Source of the DNA: Amorphus sp040750475
GTDB lineage: Bacteria > Pseudomonadota > Alphaproteobacteria > Rhizobiales > Amorphaceae
Assembly: GCF_040750475.1 (NCBI RefSeq)
Contig: NZ_JABJVY010000007.1
Span: forward strand, 142,130 to 206,129
Direction of reading: 5' to 3'
Length of the DNA stretch: 64,000 bases
Every line of letters begins with the position of its first letter. The stretch's first letter is position 1. The translations under genes and the position numbers were made by a program. The notes beneath the pieces are model-generated. The model ran no database searches. It was not told the origin of the DNA and worked only from the letters and a program-made list of their open reading frames with translations. Positions 53,642-62,525 of the stretch are shown piece after piece.

Positions 53642-54883
53642 ATGGATGGCATGGACGACGGCGCGCCTGTCTCGACGGACGGTGACGTGCTGCAGGGACT
53701 TGCCGGAGAGACGAGTGGCACCGTCGAAGCGCATCGCTCGTGTGCGGCGCGGCGGGCGCCCGGCGTTGCGTCTGGAGCACGCGCGGGAGAACGCCAGGAC
53801 CGGGCGTCGGGCGGTGAGCGTCCGACGATGGACTGCCATCGCGGGGAGAAATCCGATTGTCGCGATGCCGGTCCGCGCTATGCCGCGCTCGATCTTGGCA
53901 CAAACAACTGCCGGCTTCTGATCGCCGAGCCCCGCCGCCACGGCTATCGGGTGGTGGATGCGTTCTCCCGAATCATTCGTTTGGGGGAAGGCGTATCCGT
54001 GGATCGCCGCTTGGGCGAAGCGGCCATGCGTCGGGCAATGGATGCATTGACCGTCTGCGCGCGCAAACTCGGCCATGCCGGTGTGCACCGCTCGCGGCTG
54101 ATCGCCACCGAAGCCTGCCGCAGCGCAGAGAATGCGCAGGAGTTCGTCGGCCGCGTCGCGGACGAAACCGGCCTTCAGCTTGAGATCGTCGATCGCGAGA
54201 CGGAAGCCCGGCTTGCCGTTGCCGGCTGTTCCAGCCTGATCGACCGCGGTTCGGAAGGGGTGGTGCTGTTCGATATCGGCGGTGGCTCCTCGGAGATCGT
54301 CTGGGTCGATCTTTCCGGCCGGCATCGTCTCGACGGGGTTGCCGTCACGCGCTGCATCCGCGCCTGGACCTCGCTGCCGGTGGGGGTTGTCTCCCTTGCC
54401 GAGCGCCACGGTGGGGTGGAGGTGGATGCGACCACCTTCGAAGCGATGGTTGCCGACGTTGGAGCCATGCTTGCGCGGCTCGACAGGGCCGGTGCGCTCG
54501 ACCAGGTTGTGAGCCGCGGCCGCGTCCACCTCTTGGGAACGTCGGGAACGGTGACCACGCTTGCCGGCGTTCATCTCGGTCTGGAGCGCTACGATCGCCG
54601 CCGCGTCGACGGCACCTGGCTCAACGAATGCGATGTCGATGCGATGATCCAGCGGATCCTCGCGATGCCGTTTCACGAGCGCGTCGCCAATCCGTGCATC
54701 GGGGCGGATCGTGCCGATCTGGTGCTTGCCGGTTGCGCTATCCTGGAGGCGATCCGTCGGCGCTGGCCATGTCGTCGGCTCAGGGTAGCAGACAGGGGCT
54801 TGCGCGAAGGTATCCTGATGGAGTTGATGGCGCAGGACCGCATCGGCGGTTCGTCCCGGTTCAGTGGAACACGTCCATCATGA
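53642..54883 (+). CDS. Ppx/GppA phosphatase family protein
   Basis: These ASKHA-fold enzymes hydrolyse polyphosphate or pppGpp. The domain starts with YAALDLGTNNCRLLIAE and has FSRIIRLGEGVS, LIATEACRSAENAQEF, the phosphate loop VLFDIGGGSSEIVWV and HLLGTSGTVTTLAG. The start is uncertain: ATG at 53642 (GGGAG ten bases upstream, 413 residues), 53651, or 53828. The first 80 residues have no known fold. The stop overlaps the rlmE ATG by four bases, a pairing that is common in this order. PPX and GppA activities cannot be separated by eye. Confidence 0.88.
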   Translation: MDGMDDGAPVSTDGDVLQGLAGETSGTVEAHRSCAARRAPGVASGARAGERQDRASGGERPTMDCHRGEKSDCRDAGPRYAALDLGTNNCRLLIAEPRRHGYRVVDAFSRIIRLGEGVSVDRRLGEAAMRRAMDALTVCARKLGHAGVHRSRLIATEACRSAENAQEFVGRVADETGLQLEIVDRETEARLAVAGCSSLIDRGSEGVVLFDIGGGSSEIVWVDLSGRHRLDGVAVTRCIRAWTSLPVGVVSLAERHGGVEVDATTFEAMVADVGAMLARLDRAGALDQVVSRGRVHLLGTSGTVTTLAGVHLGLERYDRRRVDGTWLNECDVDAMIQRILAMPFHERVANPCIGADRADLVLAGCAILEAIRRRWPCRRLRVADRGLREGILMELMAQDRIGGSSRFSGTRPS

Positions 54884-55608
54884 CCAAACGCCCCGGTGGC
54901 GGCTCAGGCCGCGCTCTGAAGGAACGCGTCCGCACGGCGCGGGGACGGCGGGCCTCGTCGGTGCGTTGGCTCGAGCGCCAGCTCAACGACCCCTATGTTC
55001 GCCGTGCTCAGGCGGAAGGCTACCGTTCGCGGGCCGCCTACAAGCTGATCGAGATCGACGATCGCTACGGGCTGCTCAAACCCGGCATGCGGGTGGTGGA
55101 TTTGGGCGCTGCCCCCGGTGGCTGGTGCCAAGTGGCCGTCGACCGGGTGCGCTCGCCGGCGGAAGCTCCTCGTGTGGTGGCGATCGACTATCTGCCGATG
55201 GATCCGATGCCCGGCGTGACGGTGTTCGAGAAGGACTTTCTCGACGACGATGCGCCGGCACTGCTGATCGAGGCACTCGGCGGGCGCAAGGCCGATTGCG
55301 TCCTTTCCGACATGGCCGCCCCGACCACCGGCCACAAGCAGACCGATCATCTGCGCATCATCCATCTGTGCGAGGTGGCGGCGGAGTTCGCCCGCGAGGT
55401 GTTGGCGCCGGGCGGTTCGTTCCTGGCCAAGGTGTTCCAGGGCGGCACCGAGGCGTCGCTGCTTTCGATCCTCAAGCTCGACTTTGAGAAGGTCCATCAC
55501 GTCAAGCCGAAGGCGAGCCGTCAGGAATCGGCCGAGCAATATGTGCTCGCCACCGGGTTCCGGGGGGCGCGAGCCGCTTCCGACGCCGACGCTCGCGACG
55601 AGGATTGA
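54880..55608 (+). CDS. rlmE: 23S rRNA (uridine-2'-O-)-methyltransferase RlmE (FtsJ)
   Basis: RlmE methylates the ribose of U2552 in 23S rRNA. The ATG at 54880 gives 242 residues. The catalytic K-D-K-E set is visible: Lys in RSRAAYKLIEID, SAM-binding VVDLGAAPGGWCQVAV near residue 73, Asp in CVLSDMAAPTTG, Lys in SFLAKVFQGG and a C-terminal Glu region. The basic N-terminus (GRALKERVRTARGRRASS) is typical of alphaproteobacteria. It is translationally coupled to the ppx gene. Confidence 0.94.
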   Translation: MTKRPGGGSGRALKERVRTARGRRASSVRWLERQLNDPYVRRAQAEGYRSRAAYKLIEIDDRYGLLKPGMRVVDLGAAPGGWCQVAVDRVRSPAEAPRVVAIDYLPMDPMPGVTVFEKDFLDDDAPALLIEALGGRKADCVLSDMAAPTTGHKQTDHLRIIHLCEVAAEFAREVLAPGGSFLAKVFQGGTEASLLSILKLDFEKVHHVKPKASRQESAEQYVLATGFRGARAASDADARDED

Positions 55609-55638
55609 ACGCGGTTCGAGCGATCGATTCCGACCTTG

Positions 55639-57051
55639 TCAGGAGACCGCAGACCTCGCCGTCGCTGTCGCGTCATGCCCCGACATCTCCGCGCCGGCCT
55701 GGGGCGACAGCCGGGCAAATACCAGCACCGAGCAGGCGGCGATCGCGGCCACGATGACGAAGGCGATTAGGAAGTCGCCGGGAAGCACGGCAGCATCGGG
55801 GCGGCCCAGGCGCTGGCCTTCCAGGATGAAGGCCGACACGGTGACGCCCGTGGACAGCGCCACCTGCTGGCCTACGCTCGCGAAGCTGGTTGCGCGGCTC
55901 ATGCGGGCCTGCTCGATGTCGGCATAGGCAATCGCGTTGATGCAGGTGAACTGCAGCGAGCGGAAAAAGCCACCGATCAGCAGGACGGCGATGATGATGG
56001 CCGGAGCGGGGCCCATCGAAAACAGGCCCATTGCGGCAAGGATCGTCACCGAGATGAGTCCGTTGGCAATCAGCACCCGCCGGAAACCAACCTGGCGCAC
56101 GATCGGCTTCGCCGTTGCCTTCATCAGGAGCGCGCCGATGGCGCCGACGAACACCAGCGAACCGGCATGGAACGGCGACATGCCGAGTCCGAGCTGAAGC
56201 GTGAGTGGCAAGAGAAACGGGATCGAGCCCACGCCGATCCGAAAGAAGAAACCGCCGAAGATGCTCGCCCGGAAGGTGGGCACCCGCAGCAGCTCCAAAT
56301 CGATCAGCGGGTGTTCGGTGCGTCGGGCGTGGCGGACATAGAGCGCGATCGATGCCGCGCCGGCGCCGACCAGGGTGAGGGCGACCGGTAACGGCAGCAT
56401 CCTTTGGCCGAGCACCGAAAGCCCGAAGATCAGGCCCGACAGCCCGACCCCGGAGAGAACGAAGCCGACCTTGTCGAGGGGAATGACGTCCGGCGCACGC
56501 ACGTTGTCGATGAAAAACGTCACCAGCGCGATCCCGACGATGCCGACCGGAACGTTCAACCAGAAGATCCAGCGCCAGTCGAAATAGGTGGTGATGAAGC
56601 CGCCGAGTGGCGGGCCGATCAAGGGTCCGATCAAGGCCGGAATGGTTAGCCACGCCATCGCCGACAGGAGCTCCGCCTTTTCCGTCGTGCGCAGCACCAC
56701 CAGGCGGCCCACGGGCGTCATCATCGCGCCGCCCATGCCTTGGACGATTCGGGCGGCCACGAACTCCGGAAGTGTGGAGGACAGGCTGCAGCCGATCGAG
56801 CCCAAGAGAAACACGCCGATGGCAGCGCGGAAGACGGTCTTTGCGCCGAGCCGGTCGGCGGCCCAGCCGGAAATCGGAATAAAGACGGCCAAGCTCAAGA
56901 GATAGGAGGTCAGCGCCAGCTTCAAACGGATGGGATCGGTGCCGATATCCGCTGCCACGGCCGGCAGCGACGTGGCAATAACGGTCGAATCGATGTTCTC
57001 CATGAACAGCGCCGACGCGACGATCAGGGCGGTGACATTCGGGCGGGACAC
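55639..57051 (-). CDS. MFS multidrug exporter, DHA2 type
   Basis: This proton-driven exporter lies in the inner membrane. The GTG at 57051 gives 470 residues (first residue shown as Met, then SRPNVTALIVASALF), similar in length to MdtD; an ATG at 57162 would add 37 residues without similarity. About 14 hydrophobic helices are seen. DHA2 signatures include ALFMENIDSTVIATSLPAVA, the motif A loop GWAADRLGAKTVF, the RIVQGMGGAMMTPVGR antiporter motif and FDWRWIFWLNVPVG. The drug is unknown. It diverges from guaB. Confidence 0.85.
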   Translation of the reverse strand: MSRPNVTALIVASALFMENIDSTVIATSLPAVAADIGTDPIRLKLALTSYLLSLAVFIPISGWAADRLGAKTVFRAAIGVFLLGSIGCSLSSTLPEFVAARIVQGMGGAMMTPVGRLVVLRTTEKAELLSAMAWLTIPALIGPLIGPPLGGFITTYFDWRWIFWLNVPVGIVGIALVTFFIDNVRAPDVIPLDKVGFVLSGVGLSGLIFGLSVLGQRMLPLPVALTLVGAGAASIALYVRHARRTEHPLIDLELLRVPTFRASIFGGFFFRIGVGSIPFLLPLTLQLGLGMSPFHAGSLVFVGAIGALLMKATAKPIVRQVGFRRVLIANGLISVTILAAMGLFSMGPAPAIIIAVLLIGGFFRSLQFTCINAIAYADIEQARMSRATSFASVGQQVALSTGVTVSAFILEGQRLGRPDAAVLPGDFLIAFVIVAAIAACSVLVFARLSPQAGAEMSGHDATATARSAVS

Positions 57052-57303
57052 GCGCTGCCGGGTCTCTTGTTTGTCTGGCGAGGCGAGAGAGGGTGGGCCA
57101 ACCGTTCTATATCGGGCGCAATCCGCGTCAGGACAACGCTGCACGCTGCAATTGGCTGCCATGCAGCGAAGACATTTTGCGTGGCCAGATTCGGCATGGT
57201 AAAGACCTGCGCCACCGCATAGAAGCGTGAAACGACTGCGTAAGAGTGGGGCGCGAGGCCCGGCTCGACGCAGTACCTTTTTCTCAGACCGTCGAGGTGG
57301 CGG

Positions 57304-58806
57304 ATGGCCCATATCATTGAAACCTTGAGCGGGCGCGACGCGCTCACCTTCGACGACGTGCTCCTGATGCCGGGGCACTCCGAAGTGATGCCGGCGCACA
57401 CGGACCTGTCGACCCGGGTGACGCGGCAGCTTTCGCTGACGTTGCCAATCATCTCCGCCGCCATGGATACCGTCACGGAGGCGAAGCTCGCGATCGCCAT
57501 GGCTCAGGCCGGCGGCATTGGCGTTCTTCACCGTAATATGACGCCGGAGGAGCAGGCCGAGCAGGTCCGTCAGGTCAAAAAGTTCGAATCGGGCATGGTG
57601 GTGAACCCGGTCGTGATCGGTCCGGACGCCACGCTGCAAGACGCGCTGACGCTGATGCAGCACTTCAAGATTTCCGGCATTCCCGTAGTGGAGAAGGGGG
57701 GCGCCGGCGGCCAGATCATCGGCAAGCTGGTGGGTATCCTGACCAACCGCGACGTTCGGTTCGCGTCCGATCTTGCGACCCCCGTCCGTACGCTGATGAC
57801 CCACGAGAACCTGATAACGGTTCGCGACGGCGTCAGCCAGGCGGAGGCCAAGCGGCTGCTTCACCAGCATCGGATCGAGAAGCTGCTCGTCGTCGATGAC
57901 GCCTACAATTGCGTCGGGCTGATCACGGTTAAGGACATCGAGAAGGCCCAGCTTTACCCGAGCGCGAGCAAGGACGAGCAGGGCCGCCTGCGCGCTGCGG
58001 CTGCGACCTCGGTGGATGCCACCGGCATGGAGCGCTCCGAGCGGCTGATCGATGCCGGGGTGGACCTTCTGGTGGTGGACACCGCCCACGGCCACTCCGA
58101 GCGTGTTCTGGAGGCCGTGCGTCAGGTCAAGAAACTCTCCAACCGGGTTCAGGTGCTGGCTGGCAACGTGGCCACGCCGGAAGGCACCCAAGCTCTGATC
58201 GATGCCGGCGCGGACGCCGTGAAAGTCGGCATCGGACCGGGATCGATCTGCACCACCCGCGTTGTGGCCGGCGTGGGGATGCCGCAGCTCACCGCTGTCA
58301 TGGGCGCGGCCGAGGTGGCGGCTGCCGCCGATGTTCCGATTGTGGCGGACGGGGGCATCAAATATTCGGGCGATCTCGCCAAGGCGCTTGCCGCCGGTGC
58401 CTCCTGCGCCATGGTCGGCTCGCTGCTGGCCGGCACGGACGAGAGCCCGGGCGAGGTCTATCTGCACCAGGGGCGCTCGTTCAAAGCCTATCGTGGCATG
58501 GGCTCCGTCGGAGCGATGGCACGCGGGTCCGCCGATCGCTATTTCCAGGCGGAAGTCCGCGACACCCTAAAGCTCGTGCCGGAAGGGATCGAAGGCCAGG
58601 TGCCCTACAAGGGGCCGATCGCGAGTGTCCTGCATCAGCTCGCCGGCGGTCTTCGCTCCGCGATGGGCTATGTCGGCGCCCACACGATTACGGAGATGCA
58701 GGAGCGGGCCCGCTTCGTGCGCATCACCAATGCGGGCCTACGCGAAAGCCACGTCCACGATGTGGCGATCGTCCGCCAAAGCCCGAACTATCCGACCGAT
58801 GCCTGA
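57304..58806 (+). CDS. guaB: Inosine-5'-monophosphate dehydrogenase
   Basis: GuaB oxidises IMP to XMP with NAD, the first step to GMP. The 500-residue protein begins MAHIIETLSGRDALTFDDVLL and has two CBS domains at about residues 100-220. The catalytic loop is GPGSICTTRVVAGVG with the active Cys near residue 316, followed by the flap region. The SD GAGGTGG lies before the ATG. It starts the guaB-rsmB-guaA block. Confidence 0.97.
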   Translation: MAHIIETLSGRDALTFDDVLLMPGHSEVMPAHTDLSTRVTRQLSLTLPIISAAMDTVTEAKLAIAMAQAGGIGVLHRNMTPEEQAEQVRQVKKFESGMVVNPVVIGPDATLQDALTLMQHFKISGIPVVEKGGAGGQIIGKLVGILTNRDVRFASDLATPVRTLMTHENLITVRDGVSQAEAKRLLHQHRIEKLLVVDDAYNCVGLITVKDIEKAQLYPSASKDEQGRLRAAAATSVDATGMERSERLIDAGVDLLVVDTAHGHSERVLEAVRQVKKLSNRVQVLAGNVATPEGTQALIDAGADAVKVGIGPGSICTTRVVAGVGMPQLTAVMGAAEVAAAADVPIVADGGIKYSGDLAKALAAGASCAMVGSLLAGTDESPGEVYLHQGRSFKAYRGMGSVGAMARGSADRYFQAEVRDTLKLVPEGIEGQVPYKGPIASVLHQLAGGLRSAMGYVGAHTITEMQERARFVRITNAGLRESHVHDVAIVRQSPNYPTDA

Positions 58807-58852
58807 GGCGCACGCTCCCTTTGGACCGTCCCTTCCTACTGTCTGAGGTGGT

Positions 58853-60133
58853 ATGCGCACAGGTGGACGCATTCAGGCGGCGATCGAGGTGCTCGGCACC
58901 GTCGAGGCGCAGCATCGACCCGTTTCGGAAGTCCTGAAGGATTGGGGCAACGCCCATCGCTTCGCGGGCTCCGGCGATCGCACGGCGATCGGCAATCTGG
59001 TGTTCGACGCTTTGCGCTGGCGGGCGTCGTCCGCCTGGGCGACGGGGCAGGAAACTCCGCGGGCGATCGTGCTGGCCGTGCTGGCGCTGCGTTGGGGTCA
59101 CAGCCTGGATGCGATCGAGGCGGACTTTCGAGACGACCCGCATGCGCCGGAGCCGCTGTCGGAGGCCGAGCGATCCGCATTGGCGGCTGCTGACTTTTCC
59201 AAGGCGCCCGACGCCATCCGCGCCGACGTTCCGGAATGGACTGTCCCGCAGCTGGAGGCCACCTTCGGCGCCGGCTGGGTGGAAGAGGCGGAGCGGTTGG
59301 CCGGGCGCGCGCCCATCGATCTGCGCGTCAATACCTTGAAGTCGGACCGTGACAAGGTCGTCAAATCGCTCAGCCGCTTTGGCGCCAAGCCTGCGCCGTG
59401 GTCGCCGATCGGCGTCCGGATTGCGATCGGCCAGGGCTTTCAGCGGCCGGCGAACGTAGTGCGCGAGCCCGGCTATCAGAAGGGCTGGTACGAGGTGCAG
59501 GACGAGGCGAGTCAACTCGCCGTGCTTCTCGCAGGCGCAGAGCCGGGGGAGCAGATCCTCGATTTTTGTGCGGGCGCCGGCGGCAAGACGCTGGCCTTTG
59601 CCGCGGAGATGGGCAATCGCGGCCAGGTGCATGCCTCAGATAGCGATCCCTCGCGTCTGAAGCCGATCTTCGAGCGGCTGCGCCGCGCAGGTACCCGCAA
59701 CGTCCAGGTCCATGCCGCCGGCGACGACCTCGCCGCGCTTGAAGGCCGGATGGATCGGGTGTTCGTGGATGCGCCTTGCACCGGCTCCGGGGTTTGGCGC
59801 CGGCGGCCCGGCGCCAAATGGCGGCTCACGCCGGAGGCGCTTGCCGCGCGGCTTGCGGAACAGGTGGCGGTGCTGGATGCCGGCGCGAATTTCGTGCGGC
59901 CGGGCGGTCGGCTCATCTATGCGACCTGCTCGCTGTTTACCGACGAGAACAGCCGCCAGGTGGAAGCCTTTCTGGCGCGCAATCCAGCTTTCGCCTTGGT
60001 ACCCGCCGAGCGGGTGAAGGGCGAGGCGATGTCGGCCGTGCCGGCCCGCGCCGTACCCGGCGGGGTGGTGCTGTCGCCTGCGGCCACCGACACGGACGGA
60101 TTCTTTGTTGCCGTGCTGGAGCGGCGTTCATGA
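58853..60133 (+). CDS. RsmB/NOP2-family RNA (cytosine-5) methyltransferase
   Basis: The 426-residue protein methylates cytosine in RNA, probably 16S rRNA. It has the N-terminal NusB-like region and a Rossmann domain with the SAM motif DFCAGAGGKTLAFAAEMG near residue 238, the catalytic Cys in VFVDAPCTGSGVW near 305 and the second Cys in YATCSLFTDEN near 360. The exact target base is not shown by sequence. It lies between guaB and guaA, as in related genomes, 46 bp and 49 bp from each. Confidence 0.9.
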   Translation: MRTGGRIQAAIEVLGTVEAQHRPVSEVLKDWGNAHRFAGSGDRTAIGNLVFDALRWRASSAWATGQETPRAIVLAVLALRWGHSLDAIEADFRDDPHAPEPLSEAERSALAAADFSKAPDAIRADVPEWTVPQLEATFGAGWVEEAERLAGRAPIDLRVNTLKSDRDKVVKSLSRFGAKPAPWSPIGVRIAIGQGFQRPANVVREPGYQKGWYEVQDEASQLAVLLAGAEPGEQILDFCAGAGGKTLAFAAEMGNRGQVHASDSDPSRLKPIFERLRRAGTRNVQVHAAGDDLAALEGRMDRVFVDAPCTGSGVWRRRPGAKWRLTPEALAARLAEQVAVLDAGANFVRPGGRLIYATCSLFTDENSRQVEAFLARNPAFALVPAERVKGEAMSAVPARAVPGGVVLSPAATDTDGFFVAVLERRS

Positions 60134-60182
60134 CTTTTGCTCTTTCTCGCTTTCTCCCGGCCCTTTTTCGGAGCCCTTGCCG

Positions 60183-61751
60183 ATGACCGAACGCCCCGCC
60201 GATCGTCACGATTTTATTCTCATCATCGATTTCGGCAGCCAGGTGACCCAGCTCATTGCGCGCCGGGTGCGCGAAGCCGGGGTTTATTGCGAGATCGTGC
60301 CGTTCCAGTCGGCCGAAGAGGCCTTCGAGCGGACCAATCCGTCGGCGGTAATCCTCTCCGGCGGACCGGCCTCCACCGCCGAAATTGGCAGTCCACGAGC
60401 GCCTCAGGCGGTGTTCGATGCCGGGCTTCCGATCCTGGGCATCTGCTATGGCCAGATGACCATGTGCGTGCAGATGGGGGGCGAGGCGGAGCCGTCCGAC
60501 CATCGCGAGTTCGGCCGGGCGCTGGTCGAGGTCGTGGACGATTGTCCGCTGTTCGACGGGGTCTGGGCGAAGGGCGAAAAGCATCAAGTCTGGATGAGCC
60601 ACGGCGATCGGGTCGTTCGCCTGCCCGATGGCTTCAAGGCGTACGGTCAGTCCGACGGCGCGCCCTATGCGGTGCTGGCAAACCCGGAACGCAAGGCCTA
60701 TGGGCTGATGTTCCACCCGGAAGTGGTTCACACTCCGGACGGCGCGAAGCTGATCGAAAATTTCGTCAAAAAGATCGCAGGCTGCTCCGGAGACTGGACC
60801 ATGGCCGCCTTCCGCGAGGAGGCGAAGGAGAAGATCCGCGGTGAGGTCGGTTCTTCCAAGGTGATCTGCGGGCTTTCGGGCGGTGTCGACTCGTCCGTCG
60901 CGGCGGTGCTTCTGCACGAGGCGATCGGCGATCAGCTCACGTGCATTTTCGTCGACCACGGTCTGCTTCGGAAGGGCGAGGCGGACGAGGTCGTTTCGAT
61001 GTTCCGCGAGCACTACAACATCCCGCTGGTGCACGTGGACGTCTCGGACCTGTTCCTGTCGGCGCTGGAGGGCGTGTCCGATCCGGAATCCAAGCGCAAG
61101 ACGATCGGCAAGCTCTTCATCGACGTGTTCGAGGCGGAAGCGAAGAAGCTCGGCGGCGCCGATTTCCTGGCCCAGGGTACGCTCTATCCCGACGTGATCG
61201 AGAGCGTATCGTTTGCCGGCGGTCCGTCGGTCACGATCAAGTCCCACCACAATGTGGGTGGTCTGCCGGAACGGATGAACATGAAGCTGGTGGAGCCGCT
61301 GCGCGAGCTCTTCAAGGACGAGGTGAGGGCGCTTGGGCGCACCCTCGGCCTGCCGGAGCGCTTCGTCGGTCGCCATCCGTTCCCGGGGCCGGGGCTGGCG
61401 ATCCGCTGTCCGGGCGGTGTCACGCGGGAGAAGCTGGAGATTCTGAGGAACGTCGACGCGATCTATCTCGACGAGATCCGCAAGGCCGGGCTCTACGACG
61501 CCATCTGGCAGGCCTTCGCCGTGCTGCTGCCGGTGCAGACGGTCGGCGTGATGGGCGACGGGCGCACCTACGACTTTGTCTGCGCGCTGCGCGCCGTCAC
61601 CTCGGTGGATGGCATGACGGCGGATTTCTATCCCTTCGACATGAATTTCCTGAGCCGTGCGGCCACCCGCATCATCAACGAGGTCAAAGGCATCAACCGC
61701 GTCGTCTATGACGTGACCTCCAAACCTCCCGGCACGATCGAGTGGGAATGA
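60183..61751 (+). CDS. guaA: GMP synthase (glutamine-hydrolysing)
   Basis: GuaA aminates XMP to GMP. The ATG at 60183 (MTERPADRHDFILIIDFGSQ) gives 522 residues. The glutaminase domain has Cys88 in GICYGQM and the HPEVVHT His; the ATP-PPase domain has CGLSGGVDSSVAAVLL near residue 231, and the dimer domain ends SKPPGTIEWE. Its 3' end is a known integration site for genomic islands. The broken integrase begins 318 bases later. Confidence 0.97.
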   Translation: MTERPADRHDFILIIDFGSQVTQLIARRVREAGVYCEIVPFQSAEEAFERTNPSAVILSGGPASTAEIGSPRAPQAVFDAGLPILGICYGQMTMCVQMGGEAEPSDHREFGRALVEVVDDCPLFDGVWAKGEKHQVWMSHGDRVVRLPDGFKAYGQSDGAPYAVLANPERKAYGLMFHPEVVHTPDGAKLIENFVKKIAGCSGDWTMAAFREEAKEKIRGEVGSSKVICGLSGGVDSSVAAVLLHEAIGDQLTCIFVDHGLLRKGEADEVVSMFREHYNIPLVHVDVSDLFLSALEGVSDPESKRKTIGKLFIDVFEAEAKKLGGADFLAQGTLYPDVIESVSFAGGPSVTIKSHHNVGGLPERMNMKLVEPLRELFKDEVRALGRTLGLPERFVGRHPFPGPGLAIRCPGGVTREKLEILRNVDAIYLDEIRKAGLYDAIWQAFAVLLPVQTVGVMGDGRTYDFVCALRAVTSVDGMTADFYPFDMNFLSRAATRIINEVKGINRVVYDVTSKPPGTIEWE

Positions 61752-61878
61752 TTCCGGCCACGCCGAGCGTATCCGGCAGTGCGTTAGAGTGCGACGTAAG
61801 GTGCTGAAAAATAATAATAAATGTCCCGTGACCTTTCATGGACTATCACCCCACAAGCGTTCCGAATGAAGGACCGGG

Positions 61879-62023
61879 TGACGGACCTCCGAATCCTTGC
61901 TGTCGGATCGAAATTGAAAGTACTGTCAGCAGTGTGAGAACCGCTGACGGACTTTTTTGAGCTTATCGCGCTGAAAATAAATAGAATTTGCCGCCAAGGT
62001 GGCGCGAAAATGCCCTGACGGAC
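61879..62023 (+). repeat. Three direct repeats of TGACGGAC upstream of the broken integrase
   Basis: The octamer occurs at 61879-61886, 61945-61952 and 62016-62023, with spacings of 66 and 71 bases, all in the same orientation. The surrounding bases are AT-rich compared with the genome. They could be arm-type sites for the integrase or excisionase of a lost island; that role is inference. The intergenic 61752-62068 has no gene. Confidence 0.55.
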
Positions 62024-62068
62024 ATTTCGGCGACTTTCCCTCGATTTTCCACCGATATCGGAGGGAAT

Positions 62069-62273
62069 ATGCTGACCGACACAGCCCTTAAGGCTCTGAA
62101 GCCACGAGACAAAAAGTACAAGGCTTCCGATCGTGTTTCGCTATGACTACCGTCTCAACGGCCGCCGGGAGACGGTGACCCTGGGACACTACCGGGCGGG
62201 ATCTCGCTCGCCCGCACGCGAGAAGCAGGCGGTTCCGATTAAAGCATTTCCAGGCCAAGTGGGCACCGGTTGA
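62069..62273 (+). pseudogene. Remnant of a site-specific integrase (Arm-DNA-binding, DUF4102-type N-terminus)
   Basis: An SD GGAGGG lies six bases before the ATG at 62069. The first 25 codons (MLTDTALKALKPRDKKYKAS) match the N-terminus of DUF4102 tyrosine integrases, then a stop follows at 62144. A second frame from about 62136 (FRYDYRLNGRRETVTLGHY) continues the same domain and ends at 62273. A segment of roughly 15-20 residues between them is missing, and the catalytic domain is gone altogether. The gene is dead; it marks a former integration event beside guaA. Confidence 0.85.
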
Positions 62274-62287
62274 CCGTCCAGAAATGC
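62244..62287 (+). repeat. Dispersed hairpin repeat A, copy 6
   Basis: GCATTTC and GAAATGC are perfect outer arms and enclose CAGGCCAAGTGGGCACCGG and TTGACCGTCC, a diverged form of the repeat A core. It covers the end of the integrase remnant, so it may have arrived after the island decayed, or been part of the deletion. Confidence 0.6.
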
Positions 62288-62394
62288 ATCAAACAAACGG
62301 TTAGGTCCGCGCTGCGCTCCCGCGAGACCCGAATAGGGGCTAACCGCGTTGGCAGCGCTGCGGGAACGTCGTCGCACCCGCTGATCTCCGCTTG

Positions 62395-62433
62395 TGCACA
62401 AGGAGTGTGCAAGCCTATTGTTTGGGCTTGACA
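62395..62433 (+). promoter_or_regulatory. Candidate operator and -35 box of the flavin-dependent monooxygenase gene
   Basis: TGCACA-AGGAG-TGTGCA (62395-62411) is a perfect 6+5+6 inverted repeat. A perfect -35 TTGACA lies at 62428-62433, with a poor -10 (TACCTC) 17 bases later. A perfect -35 with a weak -10 and an upstream dyad suggest control by an activator or repressor. Confidence 0.4.
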
Positions 62434-62525
62434 GCCGGCGAGCGGCCTCGTACCTCTTCAAGACATTCGGCTGCAATGGGTACAAGGCCTGGCGCCGGAT
62501 TCCGATCAGTATCGCGGAGTCCGCC

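Noticed and set aside
57052..58467. N-terminal extension of the MFS exporter frame into guaB
   Set aside because: The frame is open by chance opposite guaB; membrane helices start only after 57051.
62016..62068. Direct repeat of the guaA 3' end as a right attachment site
   Set aside because: I found no second copy of the guaA terminal bases within the window, so the far boundary cannot be placed.
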